DNA from: Polytrichum commune
Lineage: Eukaryota > Streptophyta > Polytrichopsida > Polytrichales > Polytrichaceae
Length of the DNA stretch: 60,000 nucleotides
Direction of reading: 5' to 3'
Assembly (NCBI GenBank): GCA_950295325.1
Contig: OX485807.1
Span: forward strand, 6,080,501 to 6,140,500
Shown in pieces: positions 34,460-46,429 of the stretch; the stretch's first letter is position 1; each line of letters opens with the position of its first letter. The position numbers and the translations under genes are program-made. The notes beneath the pieces are model-generated. The model did no database searches. It was not told where the DNA came from and worked only from the letters and a program-made list of their open reading frames with translations.

Positions 34460-34974
34460 GGCTAGAGTGGCAACCTGCTGTCTTAAGGTATAAGGAGCAT
34501 GTACTCTTCTCTATGTAGCCTAACCTTCAGTACTCACTCCCCGAAACTGCCGAAAGCAAGCAACCAAGCAACCAACAACACAGCAAATGGGAAAGGATAT
34601 GGAAAGGAAATGACAAGCAAAGGGAGAAAGTGAACAGTAGGAGCAGTGAAGAAGGGAAGGAGAGAATAGGCAGGCTGAGAGAAGAGAAGAAGGGGTGAGT
34701 GTTGTGATGGCTCTGGCCAGGACAGCAAAGGAAAATGCCGCGTTCACATGTGTGGGCGGAGCTTCGTAATAATGGTGCACACGTCACGCGTGGGTAGGTG
34801 GCCGAAGCATCAGAGACAGACAGACCAGTAACAAGTGAGCTTAGTACTTAGGCGAGTTCGAACCAGCCCGACTACTTATACTACTGCTTCTGCCCTTCCC
34901 TTCCTCCGAGAAGAGTGAGAGGGCAAAGCTGCAAAATATCAACAAACATCAACTAATCGAGGCAGGCACTCAGA

Positions 34975-35065
34975 CAGACAGTCAGAAGGTAAGAAAGAAA
35001 GAAAGAAAAGCAATCAGAGTGGGGAATTTCTTCTTCTTCTTCTTCTTCTTCTTCCTCTTCCTTGT
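34975..35065. promoter_or_regulatory. GAAA and CTT simple repeats upstream of gene B
   Basis: AAGAAAGAAAGAAAGAAAAG (about 34992-35010) and CTTCTTCTTCTTCTTCTTCTT (about 35030-35053) lie about 0.55 kb upstream of the gene B start codon. On the gene strand the second is a GAA run, common in plant 5' leaders and proximal promoters. Function is inferred only. Confidence 0.35.
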
Positions 35066-35069
35066 TAGG

Positions 35070-36400
35070 TTTGTGCAAAGATCATCTCTGGTCGTGGCGT
35101 GTGCATGAATCTTAGTGATGCAATGTGGATCGTAACTGGAAGATAAAACAAATGCTCCGAGCCCAGTGCAAAAATTTGGGTGTGCGTGCTGGGGGAGAAC
35201 TTAGTGATTGAGGTCCGGGCAAGGAAAAGAGTGGCTTTTAGGGTTGGGTGGATTCATGTGCATGTAAGCGGTGTATGTGTGTGTGCGCGCATACTAAAGC
35301 TAAAGCCTTTGTTGCAACATCGCCATCGTCATTCTATCATCACAGACACCGTGAACAGAAGACAAGAATGATGACTAAGAACTTGTTATAATTTTCTTGG
35401 TTGATGATGTATGTTAGTAGCCGATACTGCTGCTCCTATTGCTACTGCCCCCATACATACTAACTTACATAACCCTTTGCCTTCATGCATTCAAGTTGAG
35501 TTTTCATGATTGGCGCTGACATCAGTTGCTGTCCGTCAACCTGTAGCAACATGGTCGCACAGCTTTACCTACTCATTTATGGGGGATAAAAACTCTAGGG
35601 GCAGGTCAGAGTCAAGTTTCATCACTCTGGGAGTCACCATTATTATTGTGGCTTATAAAACAACTGCGATACGGTGATGTTATCATCATATTATTACTAA
35701 GTTAGTAGGTGCGCTGTGTGTGTGTATATATATATATATACATATATATAAATATCATAGCATATAACTTATGATGTTTGTAGTAGTAGTAGGAGTACGT
35801 AGTAGAGTCAGTGAGGAGATCATATCAGAAGTTTTTAACTAAGTTATGGCAGGGGTTACGTAATGAGTCATTTCCATTGGCTTTGGAGTTGAGCACCACC
35901 AGAACCTTCCAGCTCGGAGTCAGTTCACAGGGTTTTCAAGTCTTAGTTTATACTGTATAAACCTACGTGCCCCTTCTCCTGGGCCCTCGGGAACTATAAA
36001 GAAAGCCCCAATTACTATGGTACTACGTGGTGATAACCTGGCAGGTGAAAAATGAAAGAAACGTAAGGGACTCCCAAATCAGATGAAATTCACAACATGC
36101 TCGTGACTGACGAGCTCAAACAGCCAAGAATTTGTGGTGGGTGTAAGTTGAAGGCGGAAACGGTGGGAACCCCTTACAGCTCCAAGATATCTTAGACTTT
36201 ACTCAGAATCAGCATCAAAGACCCCAAATTAGTGTATGTGGGGTTAAGGTGGGATGAATGCCCCCATATGCCTACAATGACTTATTGACCTCCCTTAACA
36301 TGGATGCCGCGAAAGTTTGGCCAACTCGAAACCTTTGCAACTACGGGTGGAAGATTGAGTTTTGGGTTCACTAAAGTGTGTGGCCCAAATATGTGACTCC
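35070..36400. other. Upstream intergenic region of gene B
   Basis: No gene seen. It contains the GT/TA microsatellite at 35715. Confidence 0.4.
35715..35752 (+). repeat. GT/TA microsatellite
   Basis: TGTGTGTGTGT followed by (TA)n with a short CATATA interruption. Confidence 0.9.
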
Positions 36401-36800
36401 ATTTAATGATGTTGACCATTGGAGAGGCTCAAGAATAGTCATTTGATTAGCAATTGTCAATCGCAATGATTGTCATTTCAAGTTTCATAATCGAAGTTGA
36501 GATGCAGAAGTTTACATAGGGAAAATACATTATTATCTTCCCCTTTCCATGTCCACTTATTAAGCCCGCCCACTTGCGTTAACTATTTGCACCTGGAATA
36601 GTTATTGGTTTATGTATTTCAGTGGATACTAGTCCAATCTTATTGTAGCATGCGTTCTTTGATGCCCATTCTAAATTGCACATTGCGCCACATATATGCC
36701 ACTTGATTAAGCACAGGTGTCCAATGAAAAAGAGTGACCACATATAAGGCCCACATACCTTAGTACATTCTAGGTAGTTGGATCTTCATTAGTTATTTTT
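36400..36800 (-). repeat. Repeat family R1 copies, reverse orientation
   Basis: The variant right half (TAGCAATTGTCAATCGCAATG, in part) is followed by the left half, with TTGATGCCCATTC and AGGTGTCCAATGAAAAAGAG. Confidence 0.5.
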
Positions 36801-36859
36801 TTAAGACTGGTCCACTTCTCTTGAGACAATTATTTGAGTAATTATAAGCATGAGATGAT

Positions 36860-37165
36860 TAACCAATCAAAACCAAGTATGTAGCCATTCTCCTCATAAA
36901 AGTAAAAACTCCATTGAATACCTTATTCATTTTCAAAGCAAATTTCTAAATAATCATATAACAAACCCCCCCCCCCTTCCCCTCCCCTCTTTGCGTTGAC
37001 TATTAAACCTGGATTAGTGTAGAACTTTTGAACACGTAGTCCAACCTCTTTTGAACACATGTCATTTTGGTATTTGTTCTTAAATCCACACCTAACCACG
37101 CACCAATCAAACAGAGGTGTCCAATTAAAACGAGTAGGCCCACTTACTTTGAAGCCCACGAAAAG
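36860..37165 (-). repeat. Repeat family R1 copy with poly-C tract
   Basis: CTTATTCATTTTCAAAGCAA, a C run at about 36966-36976, GTTGACTATTAAACCTGG, ATCCACACCTAACCACGCAC and AGGTGTCCAATTAAAACGAG occur in family order. Confidence 0.65.
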
Positions 37166-37189
37166 TAAACAGGTCTGAAACGGTTATCC

Positions 37190-37560
37190 TTTCCAACTCG
37201 GCAACTTCTCCTAGACTGTGAAACACGCGACTAGTACAAGATGGTTAGCAACTTCACATCAAGGCCGTAGCCGCTTTCCTCATAATTTTGGACCTTGTAT
37301 ACATACTTTATTCATTTGAAAGCAAAGACTCTCGTGCTCATTAAATGGCCATATAGGTCCACCTCCCTCCCCCCTTCCCCTCCCTATTACATTGTTTATT
37401 GAACCTAGAATGGTTATCATACTGTGAAAATGTAATCCAGTCTCTGTCAAAAACACATGTTTGTATGATATCCATTGTCGGAACCACACGAGACCACATA
37501 CCACTCAAATATAGATGCCTGAATAAGATCAATAGTCAAAATAAACACGTCTACCTCATT
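37190..37560 (-). repeat. Repeat family R1 copy with C-rich tract
   Basis: GAAACACGCGACTAGTACAAG, in part, TTTATTCATTTGAAAGCAA, GTGCTCATTAAATGGCCATA, a C-rich stretch at about 37360-37384, and TTGTTTATTGAACCTAGAATG. It lies in tandem with the previous copy. Confidence 0.68.
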
Positions 37561-37617
37561 ACCTTACAATTACTTTTGCTCAACACCCGGAGCAGCGTGT
37601 GGTCCTCTATGATTATC

Positions 37618-37619
<2 letters not shown>

Positions 37620-37683
<64 letters not shown>
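37620..37683 (+). repeat. (GA)n microsatellite
   Basis: About 31 uninterrupted GA repeats. Open frames crossing it encode Arg-Glu or Leu-Ser runs and are not genes. Confidence 0.97.
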
Positions 37684-37687
<4 letters not shown>

Positions 37688-38094
37688 GTTGAAGCATGAT
37701 AATGATCCGTGTGTTGTTTGCCATGTGTGGTGGGATAGGGAAATCAATTGGTGATGTGAAGACTGGCCTAGACTGGCCTATAGCCATAGCTTACTTTACC
37801 TTTAAGTGTCAGGAGGCAGCCCGGCCCCTTCCGCCTTCAACCCTCCCTCCCTCCATCCCTCTAGTGGCCCACCGAATAGTGACCTGTCGAAAAGCATGGG
37901 ACACTTCACAAGATCGTATCTCCCTCTTCCTACACCGATTATCCCAATTAGTGTGTGTTCCCATGCGGAGGAGTTCCATTTTTACGATCCAAGGTTCAAT
38001 AGGTTGTTCCAACATTGTAGAACATGAACGACTTTGCTTGGTAACATATTACATTCTCGTTAAACAGCTGCAGCATTGGGTGCTCCGAACAGTG

Positions 38095-38690
38095 ACATGC
38101 GTAAGTTGGGATTATCATTGTGTTGCACTGTTTATGGTATTTAGTTTCATGTGCACTATTTGCGAAGGGCTTGATTAACTAGATGTCCATAGGTCTTGAA
38201 GTGTCACGCCCGCTACTTGCCAATATGATTCCATTTGTCAACATAAGTGCCTTGTTTAAGTGGAGAATTATCTACATTATGACATTTAGAGTAGCCAGTT
38301 GGGATATAGTAGATGATAGTCTTGCGTTTTAGTATGCAATGAGAAGATGTTCTTGAGCGTACTGATGGAAAGTACCACTTGTTTATATTTTAGTATAAGA
38401 AGGAGATATTCTTGAGCATAGTAATGTCAAGTGTCATTTGTGCACACTTTAGTCAATTTGTAGACCATTGTGTAACATAGGCATGCACCTCATAACACTA
38501 TTGAACATGCTCATGCCAAGTGTATTAGTAAGCTCATTTGAACACCAAGTGTCGTGAGGTGACACTTATGGTGAATTTGTTAATTATCGGTGTAACCTAG
38601 CATACGCCTCAAAATACGGTCAGTGACACTATTACGCATGTGACACTGAACATCATAAATGGTGTACTACTAATAACTTAGGTGTCCACC
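38095..38690 (+). repeat. Dispersed repeat shared with 1170-1765
   Basis: Second copy of the same non-coding repeat in the same orientation, with a small extra insert around 38455-38475. The two copies lie about 37 kb apart. Confidence 0.7.
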
Positions 38691-38884
38691 CATGATTTCC
38701 AAGTTACTCATTTGTTCTATCGTTAGTAAGATGGTGCTAAACCCATCACTTGAAGCAACGCATGTATCTAATAATGTTAGATTGATAAATTTCTTGATGT
38801 TCCTCGTTAGCAATTGAAAGGGGATTTCAACATGCCAAAGTTTAACTTATTATAGAAATTTATGCAAAAGTTATAAGGGTTTGA

Positions 38885-39290
38885 AGTTTTATTGGTTGTC
38901 GACTCAAAAGCAACATGGGAGCTTGATGTTAAGGTTGTGGACATTTATTTTTCAAAACCATATGTACTCTGCATAGTGCAAGATTTTTGGGTTGTTGGAA
39001 TTGGGTGGAGTGTTAGAGTAACCTACCTTCAATGGGGACTTGGGGTTTGTTGCGTCTATGTAAACTCATCCATCGTGGATGAAGGGGGCTCTCATCAAAA
39101 CAAGTCTCCTACATGTTGAGGACCAATTCATTCCCATAGTCCCATAAGCCTTTTGGCTTCCCAAACTTTAAAACCAACTTCTTCTCATTCCACCTGGATC
39201 ACATGAGACCAACTCATGATCTTTGATGCCATTTTCAGAGTCAAATCGTCTTGAAATCACCATTCTCTATATTTTCAACTTCCCAATAAA
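38885..39290 (+). repeat. Repeat family D copy
   Basis: Core GACTTGGGGTTTGTTGCG, TGTAAACTCATCCATCGTGG, GATGAAGGGGGCTCT and TTGAGGACCAATTCATTCC recurs at 39320-39690 (inverted), 43000, 48180-48900 and 49225. Confidence 0.6.
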
Positions 39291-39319
39291 TACATTTACA
39301 TAGATGCCACATATCCTAG

Positions 39320-39690
39320 TCAAAAAATACACAAAATACCTCCAAAAATGATATCATAAACTCCAAATTAATCAAGTGGAGTCTAGTTGAAATGAGTTGT
39401 CCCTCAACATATACAAATTTTGTTTTTATTTGAACCCCTTCATGCACAATCATAACATTATTCATATTCATAACAATGTTCCGTGGGACTGACAATATTT
39501 CACAAAATATTCCCCATATATCATATCGAATGTGAAAATCTATGAGAATATTCCGTGAAATATTGTCAGTCCCACAAAACACTGTTATGGATGATCTAAA
39601 TAATGTTATGATGGGTGAGTTTACATAGACAACACAAACCCCAAGCCCCCTTGGTTCCCATATCATATAATGTACGACCTTCTCATCTTC
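39320..39690 (-). repeat. Repeat family D copy, inverted, split by a hairpin
   Basis: GTCCCTCAACATATACAAATT, in part, CCCCTTCATGCAC, GGTGAGTTTACATAGACAAC and CCCAAGCCCCC are the reverse complement of the copy just upstream. The pair forms a large imperfect inverted repeat. Confidence 0.6.
39469..39589. repeat. Inverted repeat (stem of about 45 bp)
   Basis: CATAACAATGTTCCGTGGGAC with CTGACAATATTTCAC on the left is mirrored by GTGAAATATTGTCAG and GTCCCACAAAACACTGTTATG on the right. The loop is about 35 bases. It lies inside a family D repeat and may be a small MITE. Confidence 0.7.
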
Positions 39691-40363
39691 CACGTAGGTA
39701 AAATAAAAAGAAATAAAACGATCCAGGAGTACTTTACGTTGCCTACCTAAATTGAAATTGACTGGCACATAAAGGGAATCTGCCCTCAAGAGCAGAGAAA
39801 ATGTGCCCCTTTGTTTGTTCTAAATGTAGAAAGAGTGCCAGCAGATCCCGAATCATAAAGGTGGATAATAACAAAGCAAATCGTTGGTAAGTTACGGTCA
39901 CTTCACAACCGAGCCAAGGGCCGTGACTACGTAATTGTGAGGGTCCTTGACTCTCATCCAAAGGCGATACCAATTGTTTCACTGATATGGTCTACCAAAA
40001 TTTGCGTCAAGCCTATCTCTTAGAAATGGGCATGACGCAAATTCCAACAGATCATGAATCATTATTTACAGCATGTCATGTAAGAATTCATTAGACTTTT
40101 CATCCATGATAAATTGTTTGGGTCTCTTACACCCTCACCTTCTAATGTGAAGTGAACTTCAACGGTCTCGGTCTTCTCGAGGAATGAGAGATCTTAGAAT
40201 GCATTGGGCACGGGCCTTCAGTCTCATGTGCGAAGTGGCCCTTAACTCGCCTCTTGTTTGTGGTTGTATCTCAATTCAATGGATACATGCTGGTAAGTAG
40301 GGTTAACAGCCTTGATTAGTGCTAAGGGCTGGATGGTTTAGGCCCAACTAATTTGACTTAATA

Positions 40364-40522
40364 CAGTAAACTCTCTCTAAACTAATATCCTTGGGACTGG
40401 CCGGAGGATATTAGTTTATGGAGGATATTAGTTTACACAAATTATATGGGGGTAACAAATTATACGGGGCATGTGCCTGCATATTAGTTTAGAGAGAATA
40501 TTAGTTTAGAGAGAGTTTATTG
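40364..40522. mobile_element. pogo-like MITE (Emigrant/Lemi1 type)
   Basis: The terminal inverted repeats CAGTAAACTCTCTCTAAACT and CAATAAACTCTCTCTAAACT (right end read in reverse) are flanked by TA at 40362-40363 and 40523-40524. Subterminal copies of TAAACTAATAT and an internal TTGGGACTGGCCGGAGGATA match the style of pogo/Tc1-type plant MITEs. No coding capacity. Confidence 0.8.
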
Positions 40523-40749
40523 TATTTGCATCTGAGATGCCAAAATAGATGACCATGAGACATAGAATGTGGAAGAATTGTTAGCCCTTACCTACATATC
40601 AAATAACTGGATTGGTCCCCTCTATTTGGGCCAAGGCTAGACACCCACCTCTTTGAGATTGCCCCCCCCCCCACCAACATTATCCATGATGGGAACGCAA
40701 TCAGTTGTATTATATTTTCTACACTAAATAGGGTCAATAGTATGACGAA

Positions 40750-41713
40750 GGGTCAGTTCACATGGAATCTTAAGTCCTAAGTCCCAATTCACTTGAGGTT
40801 AAGGGTTTACACTACGGTGGAGAAGTCCACCAGTCATGAAAAAAAGGGCGTTTCTCAATTGTGATTGGTCGAAAATGCAACTCTTGACCGGTGGGTGTTT
40901 ACACTAGGTGAAGAAAACAATGGTGGTGAACTTTTCTCATGGATGATAAAATGACATGGCCGCCTACATGGCGGCACTTTTTGGAGTTGGGCTTCTCCAG
41001 AGGAAGAGTTTCTTGTCCGGCCTCAAGAGGCCGGAGAAGCCCAACTCAATAACAATATTTTATTGCCTTTAATTCTTCTCCGGCACATCCACCATTTGCC
41101 TCATATAACCATGTCTTGGCCAAGCATTCTTGACCGACCGGAGGCCTTCTCCACCGTAGTGTAAACCGGCCCTAAGTCGTGCAATCTCAGCCACTGAGAG
41201 CATGGAAGTTAGGACTTACCACTTCATACATGATCCCAAGTCCTAAGTCCCAAGTATGACATGGATGCCCATACGGCAACACTTTTTGGAGGCCAGGTTT
41301 GGGACTTGTATAACACTATTCAGTTGCTATGAACCGTTTTATTCTAATAATGTTCAGTGACAGTGCTTCACCGAGTTTATCAAGCTAAAGCTTAGATAGT
41401 ATTGTCGGGAAGAGAATAAGCATGGTATAGTTTCCGAATAATATTTGACTTATTCCTGACCCCGCCCACCTTCCATACTTAGCTAGATAATGTTACGTGT
41501 GTTGAGAGTTGGGTTGAGCAAAAAGCTAGACCCAACTATGAATAGAAGTCCCAAGATTTTTCATAAAATAATCAAGATCTATAATTTATGAATATAACCC
41601 ATACATTAATGGTTTCTTGGGGCTCAAAAGTTGGGACTTTGTCTCCATGTTGGGACTTGTGGACATGAGTGGGACTTGGGACTTGGGACTTGGGACCCCA
41701 TGTGAACTGGCCC
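40750..41713. mobile_element. Harbinger-like MITE, outer element of a nest
   Basis: The ends GGGTCAGTTCACATGG and (reverse) GGGCCAGTTCACATGGGG are inverted. Subterminal GGGACTTGGGACTT repeats occur on the right and AAGTCCTAAGTCCCAA on the left. The right flank is TAA; the left flank GAA has probably mutated. It is interrupted by a related element at 40803-41172. Both share a GACATGG..CGGC(A)ACACTTTTTGGAG-type internal block, so they are members of one family. Confidence 0.7.
40803..41172. mobile_element. Harbinger-like MITE, inner element, TAA target duplication
   Basis: Inverted ends GGGTTTACACTACGGTGGAG and (reverse) GGGCCGGTTTACACTACGG, flanked by TAA at 40800-40802 and 41173-41175. Inside, GAGTTGGGCTTCTCC (40984-40998) and its exact complement (41033-41047) make a 15-bp stem. 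It is inserted within the outer, related element. Confidence 0.78.
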
Positions 41714-41719
41714 TAAAAC

Positions 41720-42995
41720 TAATTTCTCTAACATTTCAAAAATATTAGTGATATTTACTTATAGTATGGCAGTGTCAATAATGACTATATCAAAATTACT
41801 AGAGAAAATATTTTTTGCATTAAATAAATAAGAAGATACACTCACACAATTCAACATGTCACTACGTGTCAAAAGTGAAATTGACTATACCTTGGTAACT
41901 TGAAACCACAAGTCAATGTAGTAGAAGTAATTCTATCCAAAATGTCAAAACCAATGACCATGTTTGGTGTAGTTATTTTTAGATGACATGATTTCAAAAT
42001 TAGCATCAAAGGCTTCGCATTGGTTCAGTAGAATCAACATGAGATGAATTAATCACATATCTATGGGTCATGTTTCTACTACACATCCTTCACCTCGGTA
42101 ATGTTATGTGGGGCCCAATTCAAAGAGGTGGCGTAGAGAAGAATTTAAGGCTTTAGTTTGAATAAATTTTTATTATTATTTTGTCTTCTGAACTTGATAT
42201 GAAATTAGGAGGCTATAGTAGGATGAATGTTGTTTAGAGGCGGTTGCAACCTGCAATAGGCACAAGGAAGAGAGGCTATAACCTTACAACCGAGAGGTTG
42301 ATCTTATGATTATGATTGGATGTTATGTTTATCCAATGAAGATGAAGATTAAGCTAGTTGAGCTTTGTGCTAACTAAAAATATAGCCTATACAATTGTAT
42401 GTTTACCTTGGATGTTTGTAGGGATTGCTGACCAATATGCTATATGGGTATGACGATTCATGAATGAGATAAGTTAATGGGAAGAAGATAAAAGGAATTA
42501 AAAGGAATAATGAATCTCTTAGCAATGTAGTTTGGATTATGATTGATGACATGAAGTGTTCCTTTCAATTAAGGAAGAATATACTCAATCCCAATCAGAT
42601 GGAAATCCTTTGGAAGGCCATGACCACATGTGACAAAGACTATGGCCAATCAAAAGGATTATTGCCCAAGCTAAAGAGCTCCGTGACCTATGTAGAAGCA
42701 TTTTATGAAGTTTTTAGGAGTCGTTAGTTTGGACAAACCTACACACGACTATAAGATGCACGAATGAGCCCTAAGAGGGAAGTTATTGAAGGATGAACCT
42801 TTTAAAATGAAATTTTGAAAGGAAGTGCATGAGGGTGTTATAGAATTCCTTAGACTAGTGTGACATTGATCCTCATAGACATTATACCAATCTTCCTTGA
42901 GATTAAGTACCTTGGGTTGTTTGTTGTTATGTTCTAAGCTATAGCAAAAACCTAAACTACAAGTGGGTCTCTAGATAAACTCATCTATTAGAAAG
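41720..42995. other. No gene recognised
   Basis: AT-rich. A 62-codon frame at 42539-42727 (FQLRKNILNPNQMEILWKA) is mildly coding-like but unassigned. Confidence 0.4.
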
Positions 42996-42999
42996 GCAA

Positions 43000-43190
43000 A
43001 AATGTAATGAAATATATTATAACATGAAATGGTTGTTTTAGATTGTTTGACTATAGGGATAGTATCAAAGGCCCCCAATTGATCTAGTGAGGTGTAAATG
43101 GAATGAATTGACCCTCAACTTATAAGAAACTTTGTTTCATTAAAGCCCCTTCATCTACGATGGATGAGTTTACATAGAAATTGAGAACAT
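43000..43190 (-). repeat. Repeat family D copy
   Basis: ACATGAAATGGTTGTTTTAG, TTGATCTAGTGAGG, TTGACCCTCAACTTATAAG and CCCCTTCATCTACGATGGAT, followed by GAGTTTACATAG. Confidence 0.6.
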
Positions 43191-43879
43191 CAAGGACTAT
43201 GATTTTGTTGTACATGTATAAAACCTTGTCGTAGTTGTAAGGTTTTGTGTTTGCCAAACTTACAAAGCGTACCCAAACATCCAAGTTCGTAGCCTCATCT
43301 ATCTAGCTATAATTGGCACTTTGAGAAAGCCCTAAAGGATCTTTGGAGACAAGAAGTATGAGGTTTTGTTTGTTGGTAATTTCATCTTCAATCATTTCTT
43401 AGATAAACGACCCTCATCAAAATAGCTTCATTGTTCTGATGATGTTATTCAACTCATGATATACTTTGAAATCAAGGTGCATGTATGGTCAAGTACATGA
43501 AGAATCTAACATACAATCCTATGCAATATCTTAATATATGTTGGGTCATCGTATCTACACACGATTTTATTTTTGGTATCTGTCAATGCATATTGTACAT
43601 GAGTTAGTTTGGAGCCTTGAAAAACAATTTCACTAAACAAGACATTGATATGAGATTTTATTTTGTGAATATTTGCAACCAAGATCCCAGACATGGATTC
43701 TTGGCATGTGAAGATGTTAATTTTAGCTCAACCGCACAAATGCATTTTAAAAGTATTTTGTAATAAATGTTAAAATTATAACGCAAACAATATCTGAGCA
43801 TTAAAAACTGTTTCATTGTTAGTCATCTCAATTTTCACAACACATCCTTTGACCTTGATGGATTAGTAGATAAGGAAAC

Positions 43880-44265
43880 TATAAACTTAGAAAGGTGTAT
43901 CTGATTTGAGCATGTCTTTTTTATTTTTTTTATTTATACACTTAGCCTTGCCATGTACCAATCAAATATAGTTGTCCAATCAAGGAGAGTGATGACATAA
44001 CACCATAGATTTTATATGTATGAAAATCAGAAGGGGTAAACAATTAAGTTATGTGTGGGTATATGTGACGCTATTGTTAACTCCACATATAATGTTAACC
44101 ATTAGATTGGATCAGGAGTTGTCTCATTTAGTTAGCACTTTGACCAACTCAATTGCGATTGCAAACGTAAAGTGTCAACTGAAATTTCATAACTAGAGAG
44201 ATGTAAAAGTTGTATGTTGTCAAATTGAAGATCCTCTTTTTCTTTGATGCTTTAGAAAGGTCACC
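43880..44265 (-). repeat. Repeat family R1 copy, diverged
   Basis: GCCATGTACCAATCAAATATAG, in part, and TGTCCAATCAAGGAGAGTG represent the left half. TTAGTTAGCACTTTGACC..CAATTGCGATTG represents the variant right half. Confidence 0.45.
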
Positions 44266-44269
44266 ATAG

Positions 44270-46425
44270 CCCTGACAAGGCTTTCAAATTAAAAAATGAA
44301 ACTTTGTTGTTGATCTAGAAAAACAACCCTAATTTTTAAAAAGACTTTCTCTTTCTAGAGAGACGCTTTTATTAAATGAACAATTTTGATATAGGGTGAA
44401 AAGGACTGATCCGCAATAGAACTAGTAATCATATTGCACAAGCACATACATAAAGCATATGAACAATGCGTGCAGTGAGATGATCACCTCCACTCCTTGC
44501 CTTGCCTTTTATTCCAATTAAACACCTTTGGTTCGTACAAGCCATATGGGATATCTCAACTCCCACTTCCCACAAACCATATGGGATTATTCAAACCTTA
44601 TTCATTCATATACTTCTAGCTTTCTCAATCATGTGAATGCGCGCAATCTAATGCTCTAACCTCAACAAAAATATGGTCAAACACATGAAGGATACAACAT
44701 ACAATTCTAGGCAATATCTAGTATTTTCAGCCATCATTTCTACGCATGATCGTATTCAATCATTCAAACCATGTTGTGCAAATGTTAGTTATGAGTCTCG
44801 GGACACAATTTTATAATATAGAACTTGTTACGAGTTGTTTATGAATCAAATCCTTATACATGGATTTAAATCCATGTCAAGATATTAAATCCATGCTTCA
44901 ACCATATGGATCATGGATGTAACCTTTATGTGCTACCATTTTTTGTTAAATTTTTATTTTGGTGTATGAACATTCAAGCACTGAAAGTCGTTCATCTCAA
45001 GTAATCTTAGTTTAACAAAACAACCCGTGAGCTTCAAGGGTTAAATGGTCACATGGGCCCTCCTAGTTGTTAACCAATTGTGCTAACAAATAAACCTAGA
45101 ACATTGTCTATAATATAGACACACATTCCAATCTCATAGTAACACATGTCTTTTTGGTGTTTCATTCTTTACTACAACCTTTCCATGTAAGGTAGAAGCA
45201 CCCACTTCCATCAATGACCCCAACTCCGACACCTGCTCTTCCCCCAAAGTAGACAACCATGCACTCCAATATGAACACTCATTTTATTAATTATTCTTAA
45301 GACTAAAAAAACACCTCACTAGTTGAAAGAGACAAAATGTCAACAATCAACATCATCCACATTGAGAAGACCTACGTGACTAAGTAAGATCGAACAACCG
45401 AGTTTTGTAACTCTAGGCATCTCTATAAAAACAATGAAATGTGTCTTGCTCCATATGGTCTTGATGTTGTTGTGCTCACGACGTAATCCCTAATCCCACT
45501 AAAATATTGGCTAATTTGTCTAAGTTAGGCACTTAAGGACCGTAGCGCTCATGAAAGTATCCGCAATATTGCACTTCTTACCTTAGTAGCACTCAAACGT
45601 AAGGTGGTGTCAAATTAAGAAGAGTCACCACTTATGTTGCATTTTTTATTCTAGAGGTCGGAGGCGGCATTATAAAATGTTTTTTTAATTGGAAATCATC
45701 AAAGACATCAATCCGTGAGGTCTGTTATGAAAAATCATTGTCGAAAACATTCCCCCCTTCTAAGATTAGTTCTTTGAGCTCTTCTCCGCCCAAGTATCGA
45801 TCCAAGAATGAAGACACTGCAAATGCAAACCATCATTCACGACTTGTCCGGTGTGCCATGTGGTGCATTACATATTCCAGTATTTGTCAGTTCGTGTGGC
45901 AACACTCAAGGCTCATTGAGTTTGAATGTACTAATGCTATATGATAAGATGGAACAAATGACAAAGTTGAGCGTGTTTATATTTGCCCTACTGACATGGA
46001 CTAACTGTAGTGGTAAAATTATAAAAAAATACATAAAAAAATACATAAAAAAATACCTCAAAATTTGCCGAATATCTCAAAACTCATTTTTAAATGTGTA
46101 TTTCAAAATAAATAAAGAAAGAAATGCACCACTAGTCACCACATAAGGCCCACATCCCTTAGGGCACACTTCTCTTGGCCGACTCCATGTTAAGGCCTAT
46201 CTAGTCTTTGTATCATGCAGAGTGTTTGTACTTGAAAGGCTTTATTGAGTGGTGCCGGTGGGCAAGCACACATCATAGGCCGACGTAGCCTGGCTACAGA
46301 CCTGGGAGTGTGGTACTGATGGGAAAAGGCCCTCCCCTTCTTACATCAACCTCACGGTCATGGCCACCAGGCTGGACCCTGGAAACCATCACCTGCTGAC
46401 TCAACTTAACGTAATTCCAACAGGG
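44270..46425. other. No gene recognised
   Basis: Old intergenic DNA. The open frames at 45738-46146 have no recognisable domain. A trace of R1-like sequence lies near 45060-45190. Confidence 0.4.
46019..46056 (+). repeat. AAAAAAATACAT repeat
   Basis: Three copies of a 12-base A-rich unit. Confidence 0.85.
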
Positions 46426-46429
46426 TTAA

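Noticed and set aside
34520-34787. Three overlapping minus-strand frames upstream of gene B
   Set aside because: CT-rich leader sequence on the gene strand. The frames are hydrophobic by composition, at most upstream ORFs, and none has a conserved partner in gene A.
37399-37787. Frames encoding Arg-Glu or Leu-Ser runs
   Set aside because: They are translations of the (GA)n microsatellite.
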